NCBI GenBank assembly: GCA_039602395.1
Contig: JBCNJP010000013.1
Coordinates: 25,361,255-25,425,254 of the forward strand
Direction of reading: 5' to 3'
DNA: 64,000 nt
DNA from: Deinandra increscens subsp. villosa
Taxonomy: Eukaryota; Streptophyta; Magnoliopsida; Asterales; Asteraceae
The position numbers were made by a program, and so were the translations under genes. Positions 1 to 10,812 of this stretch are shown in pieces. Positions within the stretch are counted from its first letter, which is position 1; each line of letters begins with the position of its first letter. The notes beneath the pieces were generated by a model. The model was given only the letters and a program-made list of their open reading frames with translations, was not told the origin of the DNA and did not search any database.

Positions 1-174
1 GGTGAATTCATGGACAACAGAAAAGTTGAATCAAATACCCATTGGTGCTTGAATTTAGGTTTTATATATTTTTCCTAGCACGTATTTCTCACATAACATG
101 CTACATGATAAATATAATTGCGTCACAATTATTTACGATATCATCCCGCGTATACAATGTACGATTAACAGGGT
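1..174 (-). repeat. Gypsy-type LTR fragment, left of CACTA insertion
   Basis: This AT-rich sequence is repeated at 33081-33254, where it lies about 1 kb inside an LTR-like unit that begins TGTCACACCCCCGC at 32085. By that match it is the inner part of the same LTR, read on the minus strand. It ends with GGT, the target duplication of the CACTA element that follows. The LTR continues after the insertion at 5442. Its outer end lies outside the window. Confidence 0.6.
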
Positions 175-400
175 CACTACTACAAAAACTGCCTTCCTTG
201 ACACGCGAACGATGACACTCGAAAATTCTTGACGTGCAAAAACTGAAGTGTCAAAATAAAATGTCATTTATAGGTAATTCCTAAGAATTCATGACGCGCA
301 TTTTTGCGTGTCAAGAATTTCTGTCATATTTCAAAAAAAAAAAACACGGAGGACATATAAAAACCGCGTGTCAAGAAGAAAGTGTCGTCTTTTAATTTTT
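175..400. repeat. Left subterminal repeat block of CACTA element
   Basis: The block contains scattered direct and inverted copies of a motif close to TTGACACGCG / CGCGTGTCAAG, for example near 198, 290 and 365. The same motif is far denser at the right end (5130-5438), so the two ends are asymmetric. Confidence 0.7.
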
Positions 401-960
401 GGCTCCAAATTTCCCCCCAATATTTTGCCCTAATTTTTAATTTTCAGCCTCTATTTTCCCCCCACACCCGATCTCTCTCCGTTTAATCCAGAAACGAATT
501 AACTCGAGACCGTCTCCTCCAAAAACCCTACCACATCCTCTGATTGACAGAAATCAATCGCCATTGAAGCCACTAAACTGCTAAAACTTTGAATCCAGAT
601 TTGTAATGGAAGAATTCATCCCCTGATTGATCGATTACACTACAACCTTCCACCACTATCTGTCGTGCTCCTCCTCAAATCCCAGCCCCGATTCGTTTCA
701 TTCCAGATCTCCTATACAAGAACAACCGCATGGCTACTCTTGCTTTCCTCTACTAAAGCACACATCTAACAGGAATCTCCATCAACGCCGATTGAGCCCT
801 AATGTCACCCAAGTTGATCGATCGTCTTCAACTTTAAGTAATTCACTCTTCAATTTCATCCCACGTTCTTATAATTATCCATATTTTACATGCGTTTGAA
901 CCACCAATTCGACTCTCACGGTAAGAAATCCTTCCTAGGTTTAAATTTGATATTATAGGT
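401..960 (+). other. Gene-like pyrimidine-rich leader inside CACTA
   Basis: This stretch is C/T-rich and less AT-rich than its surroundings. It resembles a plant 5' UTR and first exon (AAACCCTA motifs, TCTCTCCG), and a possible splice donor GGTAAGAAATCC lies near 919. The only ORF (about 90 codons, 627-899) starts at a non-ATG codon and I recognise no domain in it. It may be a captured host gene fragment or the element's own promoter and leader. The function is not recognised. Confidence 0.35.
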
Positions 961-3900
961 TTTGAAATTACAGTTACGCTTGGAAGATTGGATTCAGATT
1001 CATCTTACATTGTTTAATCATGTTTGATTTATGCATAGTTACAGGTTTTACACATCATTTTGAAAGGAAGCGGAAGAAGGAAGCTCATGAAGTTCATAAG
1101 CGCTCCCAAATTGCCTAAAAGGTTTTTTTCTGTTTCGGTTTATGTACCTTTATGTAATTACATCTTGTTTTTCACTCAACTATTCCAAAAATTGTTTATA
1201 AACATGGGTTTGGAATTGCACCATAATCATATTATTGAGTTATGATCTTATTTGCTTAAGATGTAATTGCAGGTCATGGAAAGCTAATCATGCTTATTTT
1301 TTATTTTTGGGATCTTTTCAGGCTTTAGGAATCAAGGGTAAGATGTTATGTTATTACTAAAGATTAGTTAAAATGACAAAGAACTGACGTTTGTTTTTAA
1401 TTAAGAGCTTTATGGGTTTATTTGTTTGTGAACTAGGACATTTTTTGCCATAAGTTATTATGCATACCAATTGTTTGATGGAATGTTTGAACCACAATCC
1501 ACTTGAAACAAAGTTATAATCTCGTGTTTTCAATGCTCACGTGTTGTTCAAGCTATCAGGGCCCCAATGGTTTAATCGGGTCAGCTCCACCCATCTCAGT
1601 GACCTAGTTTGACCCATTCTCCCTACTTTTAGTTCCTGCCATTTTATTTCTAGTTATTTTGCTAATGTTTTGCTTTAATTTAGTATAACATGGGTAGGTT
1701 TTTTTTCTTTAATAACATTAATCCTTTTAGAAATGGTGCTGATCATTTAGTTCATGATCGTTTGTATCCCAGTTCTGTCTTGGTTTTGAGCATTGTATAT
1801 CATAAATTTTTGGTTTTCTTTTATCAGGAAAAAGGTGAGAAGACTACCTTATAATGAGTAAATACATTTTTGATTGTTTATATAGAAGTAATATGATGTT
1901 TGTATTAATGAAATTGAAGGAGTCTTCTATAAAGTCTTGAGCTTTGGAGACGTCAAGAACCAATGGAAAGGCATATCACTTATTTGATAGAGAAAAAGTA
2001 TGTTCTCTGAACTCATATTACGCTTGATCTTTGGACTGTTATACAACTATGTAAAACGTTTATGTGTTTTGTATACTGATGATCACCAGAAACAACAATT
2101 AACTGATTAAGCAAATAGCCGTTTATGAATTTTATAGATTAAAGAAATCTATTGTAATGACTGATCTTCTGGCAACCAGGTGACCAAAATGTTGGAATCA
2201 TAATGTCCAAGGAGGAAAGAGTGCCAAAAGTAAGGAAAAAGGAAGAACAGTAGCAGGTTCTATACTCTGACATATTTTATCCTATTTTAAAATAAAAAAA
2301 CTTGATGAGTTTTTAAGTAAATAGAAGTTATATATATGTGTGTGTTATGTAAAACCAGTTTTTATACTCAGACATGTTTTATCCTATTTTTAACTTTTTT
2401 TTAACTCATTTACTTTCATTCCTATGCACTTTATGTAAAACCATTTCCATTAAATCTTTGCAGTAGGTTCTCTCAATGATCTGAAAACCAACTCATTGAT
2501 TAAAATGCTTGATAATAGGAGTTATAACATTTCTTTTATAATTTTTCTATGCTAAACTTGGGTGTAGGTTCATATATTTGCTTTTTGGTTTAAACATCTT
2601 TTATTTATTGTGAAAAAAATGTAGGTTCTGTTGAAATGGTTGGGTAGCAAATTGGAAATGAGGACTTTGATATTTTAGTATAGGATGCACAACATTATCA
2701 GGTTTGTATTTTTCATAGACATGAAAAGATATATGAACATGTTTGTTTACTTACAAGGTACTTTAATCATGGCGTTGCAATTCTAAAGGAACATTAAAAA
2801 AGATAAGATAAATATCTTTCATCTATTTGGTGGTAACTCATGAATTATGTAGTGTTAAGTCTTATGTAGTGATACTTCAGATGTTTTTTTTAATTCTAGA
2901 TTCATTGTTATAGTTCTTTTATCCTCATTTGAGCTTCTCTATAACGTTTGGTTCGTCTTTTGCATTTGTCTTTGTGTACTCAATCTTGATTTAATCAGTT
3001 AAATTCGTTTATGTATGTAATTTCTCATACAAATGAATACATTTTTGTAAAATTTTAATAGACGAACACAAATTATTATGAGTAAACTACGAGTAAAATT
3101 GACATCAGAGGTTATCATTTGTTAAAATAGAAACTCAAGTGATTAATTAATCATATTAAGTGGGATTTGATTAAGCTTTATGTTAACGGACTGTGGGTCT
3201 TCCTAAGATCATGATGATCTTTGAATGGAATTATATTGGGTCTTTCTAAGAGTTCCAATGATCTTTTATCTTTTGAAGATTTTGAATTCTACTTATTCTA
3301 TGTCTTAGTATTTATAGTTCTTTTATCCTCATTTGATCTTCTCTATGTGTACTTGATTTCCATTTTAGTTTTGAAATGAGTTCTTCTAACTATTTGAAAA
3401 CACTGGTTACAGGATACTGAATAATGAGAATCAAATAATCTCAACTTAACCTTCAGATGCTTTCATGGTAGCATGAATAAAGTTGGACAAATTAAAAGGC
3501 TAAGAAGAAATAAAAACTCAATTTGAAGTTTTAAAGATTATTGTATTTAATTTTTGTGTTTTACTTGAATTTTTTCTCTATAGATGTCTGATTGGAGAAT
3601 TCCTAGAATTTGCAAGACAAAAAAGAGGCAAATGGGGTTGACAGGTCAACTTATGCTTGCAATTTTGGCCATACCAGAATGACAGGTTTGAGGCGAATTT
3701 GTTTTTACTGGTTCTCTAACCCATTTGTGTTACATACATGTACATTTAGGTTGTTGGCTGATTGTTAGCTGCTGATCTACAAACAACAGCTAAGTTAACT
3801 ACTGATGCATAATCATGTAGTTTGAGTAGTTTCTAAACTGTGGGTAGTTGTATATATTATAAGGCCCTAGCAATGGTTTTTATGACATAGATGGACCTCT

Positions 3901-5129
3901 CTAACTGCCATGAAACTAAAGAGCTCTAATAGACAAAGACATAGGAGACAATTTTGATTTGTTTATTGATTTTATAACACCTGAACCTTTTTTTTATCTA
4001 TCTCATGAATGAAAACTCAAAGTCTTTTTTGCATGATTAAGTCCATGAACTTATTTAAACTCAACAACTTAGTCTGTTATAATCTCAACTTTATGAACTA
4101 GTAAGTACACATTACAATATCTGCTTTAATTAAGCTATGAAAAAATAAAAAAAAGTGATAAATTATTACAAAAATTGTTAATTTCATTAGACACTAAAAT
4201 AAACGAACCTCTGCTTGATGCCCAGCTTGCAATCGTACACCAGTTGCATCATAAACGATTCTCTGTTGATGTACCAATTCTGGCCAGCAGTTTACAGGTG
4301 GTTTTGAACCTATTTTGGGGTTGTTTTCAGCAAGGTTGCTGTTTTGAACATGTTTTGTTGTTGTTTTCAGCTATTAGGTATTTAAACTAAGAAACCCAAA
4401 TTTGATCCATAGGCACCTGGGCATAAAAATGAACAAGTGCTATTTGATCCATAACACTTCCTTTTTCTATTCAAATGATATGATGCCTGCTGTTAATTTC
4501 TATTGTTTCTGTTGTTGCTTATTGATATAATTTCCAAATTTCCATAACCTGCTATATTGTTGTTGCTGTTGCTTATTGATTTAATCTCTAGTTTTTTTCT
4601 TACATGTTGCTGTTATGTGAACATATTTAAACTCTTGCCTCTTCTCTTTACTTAGAACTTAGTTTCTGATTTTCTTACATGTTGCTGCTATTGCAGAAAT
4701 TTTATTAGTTTCTATTTTTTTTAAACTAAAATCTCCAAACATCAATCTTTTTAAACTAGATTTGGACAGATTTGTATAGACCCCTGCAGGTGCACCAAAT
4801 TTGGCCAGATCTTTTACTAGTGTTTTTTAATGGGTCATGGGTTATAGACTAACTGCACTTGTTTTCTCAAGTTTAGATTGCACATTCAAATTTTCTCAAG
4901 TTGTTGTATTTTCTTGCAGAGTAGGACTGAGCACAGGTTGCAGATTTCAAGAGCCATAGATTGCACATCCAATTTGTAAATTTATGTTAACTTTGTAATT
5001 TTTACTATATATATGAAGTGCATTATTTTGTTGTAAGTGTATTGTATTTTGTATTGAGGTTAATTGCCATTTAATGTGGAAATTAGTGATTTACAAACAA
5101 ATAAAATTTTTTTTTAATTTTTTAAAAAC
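961..5129. other. CACTA interior without recognisable coding sequence
   Basis: About 4.2 kb of AT-rich sequence with many T tracts and no ORF longer than about 75 codons. It looks intron-like or decayed. I found no transposase motif on either strand. Confidence 0.5.
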
Positions 5130-5438
5130 ATTCTTGACGCGCAAAAATACGCGTCATTGTTCGCGTGTCAAGAACTTCTTGACACGCATTTTGCGCGTCA
5201 AGAAGGTTCTTGACCCCGGCTTCCTTGACGCGCATTTGTGTGTCAAGAAGACCCTTTCTTGACACGCATTGCGCGTCATAAAATGCGCGTCATCGTTCGC
5301 GCGTCAAGAGCTTCTTGACACGCATTTTGCGCGTCAAGAAGCTTCTTGACCCCCGCATCCTTGACGCGCATTTGCGTGTCAAGAAGGCCCTTTCTTGACG
5401 CGCAATGCACGTCAAGAAAGCCAGTTTTTGTAGTAGTG
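5130..5438. repeat. Right subterminal palindrome array of CACTA element
   Basis: Two tandem units of about 136 bp (5151-5286 and 5287 to about 5420) are built from alternating TTGACGCGCA and TGCGCGTCAAG motifs. Each unit carries a 31 bp near-perfect inverted repeat (5175-5205 and 5311-5341). The junction creates the perfect 18 bp palindrome GTCAAGAAGCTTCTTGAC at 5333-5350. Such arrays are typical transposase-binding regions of CACTA elements, but hairpins this dense may also feed small-RNA silencing. Confidence 0.85.
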
Positions 5439-5441
5439 GGT

Positions 5442-6165
5442 AATCGTAAAACGGCTTGTCATTCCCAACGAGGTAGGAGACTTAGGACTTGTACACTCTT
5501 ATAACTCATAACTAATTTGACTAATAACATGCATACACTTAATCAAGTAATATCATGATCATACACGTTCATTTTCATAGTTATAAATTTTCCGGTAAAT
5601 ATATATTTACTACATGTAGGCTAATTCCATGATAAAACCACATCATCATCTCATGTAAGTCACATAGATCTATACTACCTTATAAAGCAACTTTTTTTTA
5701 TCTACTTAATCTCTTAATTTTAAAACTTACAATTAACCAAGCCCTCTGTACAACCCATTATGCATCTTTTCAACCAAGAGTAACTAGATTCATTTCTTTT
5801 AGACTGACCGGTTGGCCTTTAAGAACTGAGTCAGGCCTTTAAGAACTAGATTCCATTCTTATCAAAACTGAGATGGCAAGTTGCCAAGTTGAAGTTGCAG
5901 GGGACAGATGGGACGGACCGATGGCAAGTTACAGGGGAGATGGGACTAAATTCTTGCCGCTCACCATAGTAATTCATATTTCTTGGCGCAAAAACTCCTC
6001 TTTGCCTTCACCCTATAAATTAACACAATCCGATTCTAATCCAAACTCCTAATTCAAATTTCTTGGCGCAAAAACTCCTCTTGGTTCCTGAGGTAAGATT
6101 CTTGGACCTTTTCTTCGGTTCTGAGTTTGTTTGCTTGCTGAGATCTTTGTGGGTTTGAGATTTTA
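5442..6165. other. Remainder of interrupted LTR, then unassigned AT-rich DNA
   Basis: The first part should continue the LTR split by the CACTA element. Its far end is not clear, perhaps near 5700. A near-identical direct repeat of about 32 bp (TTTCTTGGCGCAAAAACTCC) occurs at about 5972 and 6058. I see no gene. The stretch ends with TTTTA at 6161-6165, the target duplication of the copia element that follows. Confidence 0.5.
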
Positions 6166-6335
6166 TATAGAGAATGGAAAAGCTTAACAAATTCTATTAA
6201 CAAGGAGAAATAAATTTACACGATACAATGGAAAATAGGAAACTAAATAACTTGGAGAACACCCTTTCTTAATTATGGACAACTAATAAATGCTAGAATA
6301 AACTAATTATATACCATTATACAGAATCCTTGACA
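6166..6335 (-). repeat. 3' LTR of the minus-strand copia element
   Basis: This 170 bp repeat matches 10638-10807 except at two sites. On the minus strand it begins TGTCAAGGATTC. The purine-rich tract GCGGGGGCG lies immediately upstream of it (6336-6345 on the plus strand). Confidence 0.93.
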
Positions 6336-9300
6336 CGCCCCCGCAAGATGGAGGCTCCGTCGGAGACGCCAATCTTGGATCGAATAAACAAAAATGGTGT
6401 ACGGGGCAACGGCTTGGTCAAAAAATCGGCAAGCTGATCTTTAGAGTTAATATGAAATACTCTGAGTCTTCTTGCAGAAACTTGTTCTCGAACAAAATGA
6501 TAATCCAGAGCAACATGCTTCATCTTCGAGTGATATACCGGATTAGCACAGACATAAGTTGCACCTGTTTTGTCACAAAATAAGGTAGGAACAGCCGTGC
6601 GATCATAAACATGAAGTTCCGTTAACAGATTCTGGACCCAACGAATTTCAGCAGCAGCATTGGCGAGTGCTTTATACTCGGCTTCGGTGGAAGATCGAGA
6701 GACAGACTTTTGTCTAGTCGATTTCCAAGAGATAATATTTGACCCAAGATAAATCAAATACGCTGTGGTCGAGCGACCCACATCATGCACCCCACCCCAG
6801 TCTGAATCCGAGAAGGCAGAGAGATTAAGCTCGGCATGGCGAATTAGAAAGAGACCATGATGGATAGTGCCTTTGAGATAACGAAGAACACGCTTAAGAG
6901 ATTGCCAATGATTTTTCTTCGGAGCATGCATGAATTGAGATAGTTTGTTAACGGAAAAAGAGATGTCAGGACGCGTAAAGGCAAGCTATTGGAGGGAACC
7001 AACAAGCTTGCGATAAGGAGTGGGATCAACCGGAGATGAGGAGTCCACCGATGATAGTGGATCCGAGACACTGAGAGGTGTAATGACATCCTTGGTGCCA
7101 TCCATATGAAAGGATGTAAGCACGTCCTGAATGTGGCGATGCTGAGAGAGGAATAAGCCCGAGGAGGTAGAGATAACCTCAATGCCAAGGAAATGATGCA
7201 ATGGACCAAGATCCTTAATGGAGAATCGTTGGCCAAGGGTAGACACGAACGTGTTTAGAAAGTTCATATCATTACCTGTTAACACAATGTCATCAACATA
7301 AACAAGAAAGTAACATGTGACATTACCCTTGTGGTAAACGAACAAGGATGAGTTGGCCAAGGATTTAACAAAACCATAACGAAGGAGGAAGTTGGCAAGT
7401 TCAATGTACCAGGCTCGTGGTGCCTGTTTTAAGCCATAGAGGAGACTTGCGAAGTTTACAGAGATGTTGAGGAAACTGAGGATTAATATAACCAGGGGGC
7501 TGCTGCATGTAGACTTTCTTGTGAAGTGTGCCGTGAAGGAAAGCATTATTGACGTCCAACTGACGCAAGGGCCAGTTTTTGGACAATGCAATCGAAAGAA
7601 TCGTGCGAATGGTGACAGGCTTGGTCACAGGACTAAAGGTTTCAAAGTAGTCATGACCAAACTGTTGGTGAAAACCTTTGGTGACTAGGCGCGCTTTATA
7701 TTTGTTAATAGAGCCGTCGGAGTGACGCTTAATGCGAAACACCCACTTACACCCAATAGGAACATGAGACGAGGGTGGAACAAGATCCCAAGTTTGATTC
7801 TGTAAAAGGGCATTAAACTCTTGATCCATAGCCTGTCGCCACTTGGGATCCTTTAAAGCTTGGGCATGGGTGGAGGGCTCCAATGTTGGACGAATGGGAT
7901 GGAGAGTGGTGTTGTTCACGAACTGATCATTAAAGTAACGAGAATTTGGTTTACGTGAGCGCGGAGGAGGTGGAGTGGGCGAGTTGACAGGTTGATGGAT
8001 GTTGGCAGCGGGTGTGTACGAAGGGGGTGAGGAACCGGAGTGGGAGGATAAACCGGGAGAGGATGGGGTAGCAGCCGAGGCTGCGGGGGAGTGATGGGAC
8101 GGGGTGGCGACGAGGTTGTCGGTGGTTCGGGTGTAGGGGGTGACAGGAGTTGGTGGCGGGTTGGAAGGAGGGAGATACGGGTTTGGGTGCGGGTTGGGAG
8201 GGGGAGGTGACGGGGCTGGAGGCAAAGTAGGAAGGGGAGCGGACGAGTGTGGGGAGGGGTAGTTAAGAAAGGTTGCGGTGTCTGGTAGAGTGGAGGATAG
8301 GTCCAAAGGTTTGTGGGGAAAGGTGTCCTCAACAAACTGGACGTGGTGGGAGTGATATAGGCGATTGGTAGCGGGATCAAAGCACTTATATGCGGCTTTG
8401 GAGGTAGAGTAGCCAAGGAAGATACAACGAGAAGAGCGAGGTTGGAGTTTGGAATTGGTATAAGGGCGAAGCCACGGGTAACAAAGACAACCAAAGGACT
8501 TTAGTTTTTCATAGGAGGGGGGATGGTGATTGAGGACTTCGAAGGGAGACTTGGAATCAAGAATGGATGTGGGAAGACGGTTTATGAGGTAGACCGTCGT
8601 CTGAAAGGCATGAGACCAGAAGGCAAGTGGAAGGTGAGCATGACGTAGTAGAGATAACCCTGTTTCGACCACATGACGATGTCGTCTTTCCGCAACACCA
8701 TTTTGTTCCGGTGTGTGTGGCGGAGTGGTGAAATGGGAAAAAGCCATTTTTTTGGAGATATGAGGTAAGACCGACATATTCTCCGCCATTGTCTGAAAAC
8801 AATGCAATGAGTGGTGTTTGCAAATATTTTTCCACAAGTGTTTTAAATTGTGGAAAAATAGTAGAAACATTAGATTTACTTTTCATGGGATAAAGCCAGA
8901 TATACTTTGAAAAATAGTCAACAAAGATAATATAATAGCAAAACCATCATTCGAAAATTGGACAGGACCCCAAACATCTGAATAAACTAATTGCAAAGGT
9001 TTGGTAACATGGAAATTATTTTGTTCAAACGGAAGTTTGTGACTTTTATTAACGGCACACGAATCACAATGAAAATTAAGGTTCGAAACTGTATTAAAAT
9101 TCAAAATCTTTAAAAGTTGCTTGAAGACTTTGTGTGACGGATGTCCTAGCTTGTGATGCCAGGCATGAATGGAACTGGAAGTCTTTGTGGAATGCAGCTG
9201 AGTTGAGGAAGGTAGGGAATCTGGAGTGACATAGTAGACGTCATTACTGTTCACGCCCTGCATCAGAGGCGCCCCCGTGCTGAGATCCTTGACCAAAAAA

Positions 9301-9740
9301 TGATGTGGAAAAAATTCCACAGAAACACGATTAGATTTGCATAATTTTGCGACAGAAACAAGATTAGATTTAAGGTCAGGAACATGAAAGACATTATTTA
9401 AAAATAGGGAACGAGAGGAATTGAGTATTTTAGATTGACCGGTATGAGAAATACGAAGAGAGTTACCATTGCCAAGGGTGATCTCATCTGGCCCGCCGTA
9501 TTCAGACATGTTGTAGAGCAGATTTGGGTCGCAAGCCGCATGATTTGACGCTCCAGAGTCAAGCATCCAAGGGGCTGACACGGATGCTGAAGTGGTGTTG
9601 ACAATTGATAGTGACGCAGGAACCAGCGATGAAGTGATGTTGTTGTCCATGAGAAACTTGATCAATTTCCTGCATTCTTGAGTATCATGACCTGTTATTT
9701 GACAATAGTTACAGAACTTACCATTGCGGGAGCCACGAGA
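6317..9740 (-). pseudogene. Copia pol remnant: zinc knuckle, PR, INT, RT, RNase H
   Basis: From the right, a CX2CX4HX4C zinc knuckle is encoded near 9665-9710. The protease motif DSGASNH follows near 9560, then the GAG-pre-integrase motif (W-H-x-K-L-G-H) near 9150. Integrase shows SDNGGEY and NGVAERRHR. RT shows the LYGLKQAPRAWY and YVDD motifs near 7430 and 7290, and RNase H follows with STEAEY and the H-x-K-H motif. Integrase is split among frames near 8940 and again near 8770-8860. RT changes frame near 7450. A TAG at 6986-6988, between RT and RNase H, sits where related proteins have an aromatic residue. I infer loss of function; a frameshift due to sequencing error cannot be excluded. 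Confidence 0.88.
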
Positions 9741-9897
9741 TTGTTGAACAGGGGCGGAAGTGATGACTGGTGGTGCGCCACTGAACCGGTTGTTAGAGGG
9801 CCGAGAGTTGCCATTGAACCGGTTATTGTGAAACGGTTCTCGCTATAGGGACGAACCGAGATGCGGGCTGTTTGACGCCGAATAGAGTTGACGGTTG

Positions 9898-10563
9898 TCA
9901 ATGGTGGAGGGGGTGTAGCCTAGTGGAGAGACCGCTCATGATCCACCAACTTGTCAAAGAGATCGGTGTAGGTAAGCGGCGTATCTGGAATTTGAGTGCC
10001 GCCGTAAGAGAGTTGTAGTCATCACCTAGTTGCGTGAGGATATGAATAGCAAGGTCCTCGTCGAGAATGGGGCTGTTGGCGAGAGTAAGTTCATCCGCAA
10101 TCTTCTTCATGTCGTGGAGATACTCGACCATGGGACGATTTCCACGAGGGTTCTTGGCGAGACGAGCTTTGAGCGAGACGATATGAGAGCGGGATTCACT
10201 GGCATAGCTCTTGTTAAGGCTATCCCACGCCTGTTTGGCGGTCTCCGCTGAGGAGACTAATGGCTGTAGAATGTTGGAGCAGCTGCCAAGCATGGCGCTG
10301 ATCAAAATCTGATCCAGCCGAAACCATGGTTGATAGTTTGGGTTCGGTTTGTGTGGGTCAGTGGCTAGGGTCTTCGAGGGTGGCGGCTGGGTAAGGTGGT
10401 GTTCCAACTCGTGACCGATGAGGGTGGAAAGGATTTGCTTCCTCCAAACCGGAAAATTGGTGGGTGTAAGGCGAATAGGGAAGTGAGTTGGAGCGGAGAG
10501 GGGAACGGTGGCAGGAAGGGTGGGTGCGGTGGCCAAGGTCGAGGCTGGGGATGTGTCTGACAT
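9898..10563 (-). pseudogene. Copia gag, C-terminus lost by frameshift
   Basis: The 221-codon frame starts with ATG at 10563. It has the gag pattern of copia elements: an FPVWRKQ-like segment near residue 40, and an AWDSLNKSYAS segment followed by SRSHIVSLK. These correspond to the UBN2 / copia-gag family. Homology is lost near residue 195 (about 9970) and the stop is at 9898. A further piece lies in another frame at 9695-9901 before the zinc knuckle. The gag would form the cytoplasmic virus-like particle. The start lies 75 bp downstream of the 5' LTR and primer binding site. Confidence 0.82.
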
Positions 10564-10624
10564 GGTGATGGCGGAACAAAGGCAGGGAATTGAGAGAGGA
10601 TCGGTGCTTAGTTAGAGAGAAAGA

Positions 10625-10637
10625 GCTCTAGATACCA
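10625..10637 (-). promoter_or_regulatory. Primer binding site of the copia element
   Basis: On the minus strand the sequence next to the 5' LTR is TGGTATCTAGAGC. It resembles the usual copia site complementary to initiator methionine tRNA (TGGTATCAGAGC) with one inserted T. Confidence 0.85.
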
Positions 10638-10807
10638 TATAGAGAATGGAAAAGCTTAACAAATTCTATTAACAAGGAGAAATAAATATACACGATACAA
10701 TGGAAAATATGAAACTAAATAACTTGGAGAACACCCTTTCTTAATTATGGACAACTAATAAATGCTAGAATAAACTAATTATATACCATTATACAGAATC
10801 CTTGACA
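10638..10807 (-). repeat. 5' LTR of the minus-strand copia element
   Basis: This 170 bp direct repeat of 6166-6335 is followed by the target duplication TTTTA. Two substitutions separate the two LTRs, which implies a recent insertion. Confidence 0.93.
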
Positions 10808-10812
10808 TTTTA

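Larger units (their letters stand above)
175..5438. mobile_element. CACTA-type DNA transposon, probably non-autonomous
   Basis: The element starts CACTACTACAAAAACTG and ends CAGTTTTTGTAGTAGTG, a perfect 17 bp terminal inverted repeat. It is flanked by the 3 bp duplication GGT (172-174 and 5439-5441). CACTA termini and a 3 bp duplication define the En/Spm superfamily. Both ends carry many copies of a CTTGACRCGCA-type subterminal motif, as expected for transposase binding sites. The 5.26 kb interior is AT-rich, has no ORF above 90 codons and shows no transposase, so mobility would need a helper. A second copy starts at 33255 in the same flanking sequence and runs into an assembly gap. Confidence 0.9.
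6166..10807 (-). mobile_element. Ty1/copia retrotransposon, Ale/Retrofit-like, complete but broken
   Basis: The 4642 bp element reads on the minus strand between two 170 bp LTRs that differ at two sites (about 98.8% identical). It is flanked by the 5 bp duplication TTTTA (6161-6165 and 10808-10812). Next to the 5' LTR is a primer binding site beginning TGGTATCTAGAGC, and next to the 3' LTR is a purine-rich tract. The order gag, zinc knuckle, protease, integrase, reverse transcriptase, RNase H is that of Ty1/copia. The short length, very short LTRs and RT style suggest the Ale/Retrofit lineage. Several frameshifts and one stop break the polyprotein, so the copy is probably not autonomous. Confidence 0.92.

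Noticed and set aside
627..899. 90-codon ORF in the CACTA element
   Set aside because: Its first codon is not ATG, composition follows the C/T-rich DNA and no domain is recognisable, so I did not call it a gene.
7464..8494. ORFs on other frames over copia pol
   Set aside because: Shadows of the minus-strand pol reading; the Pro/Thr-rich 192-codon frame is an off-frame reading of the linker after integrase.
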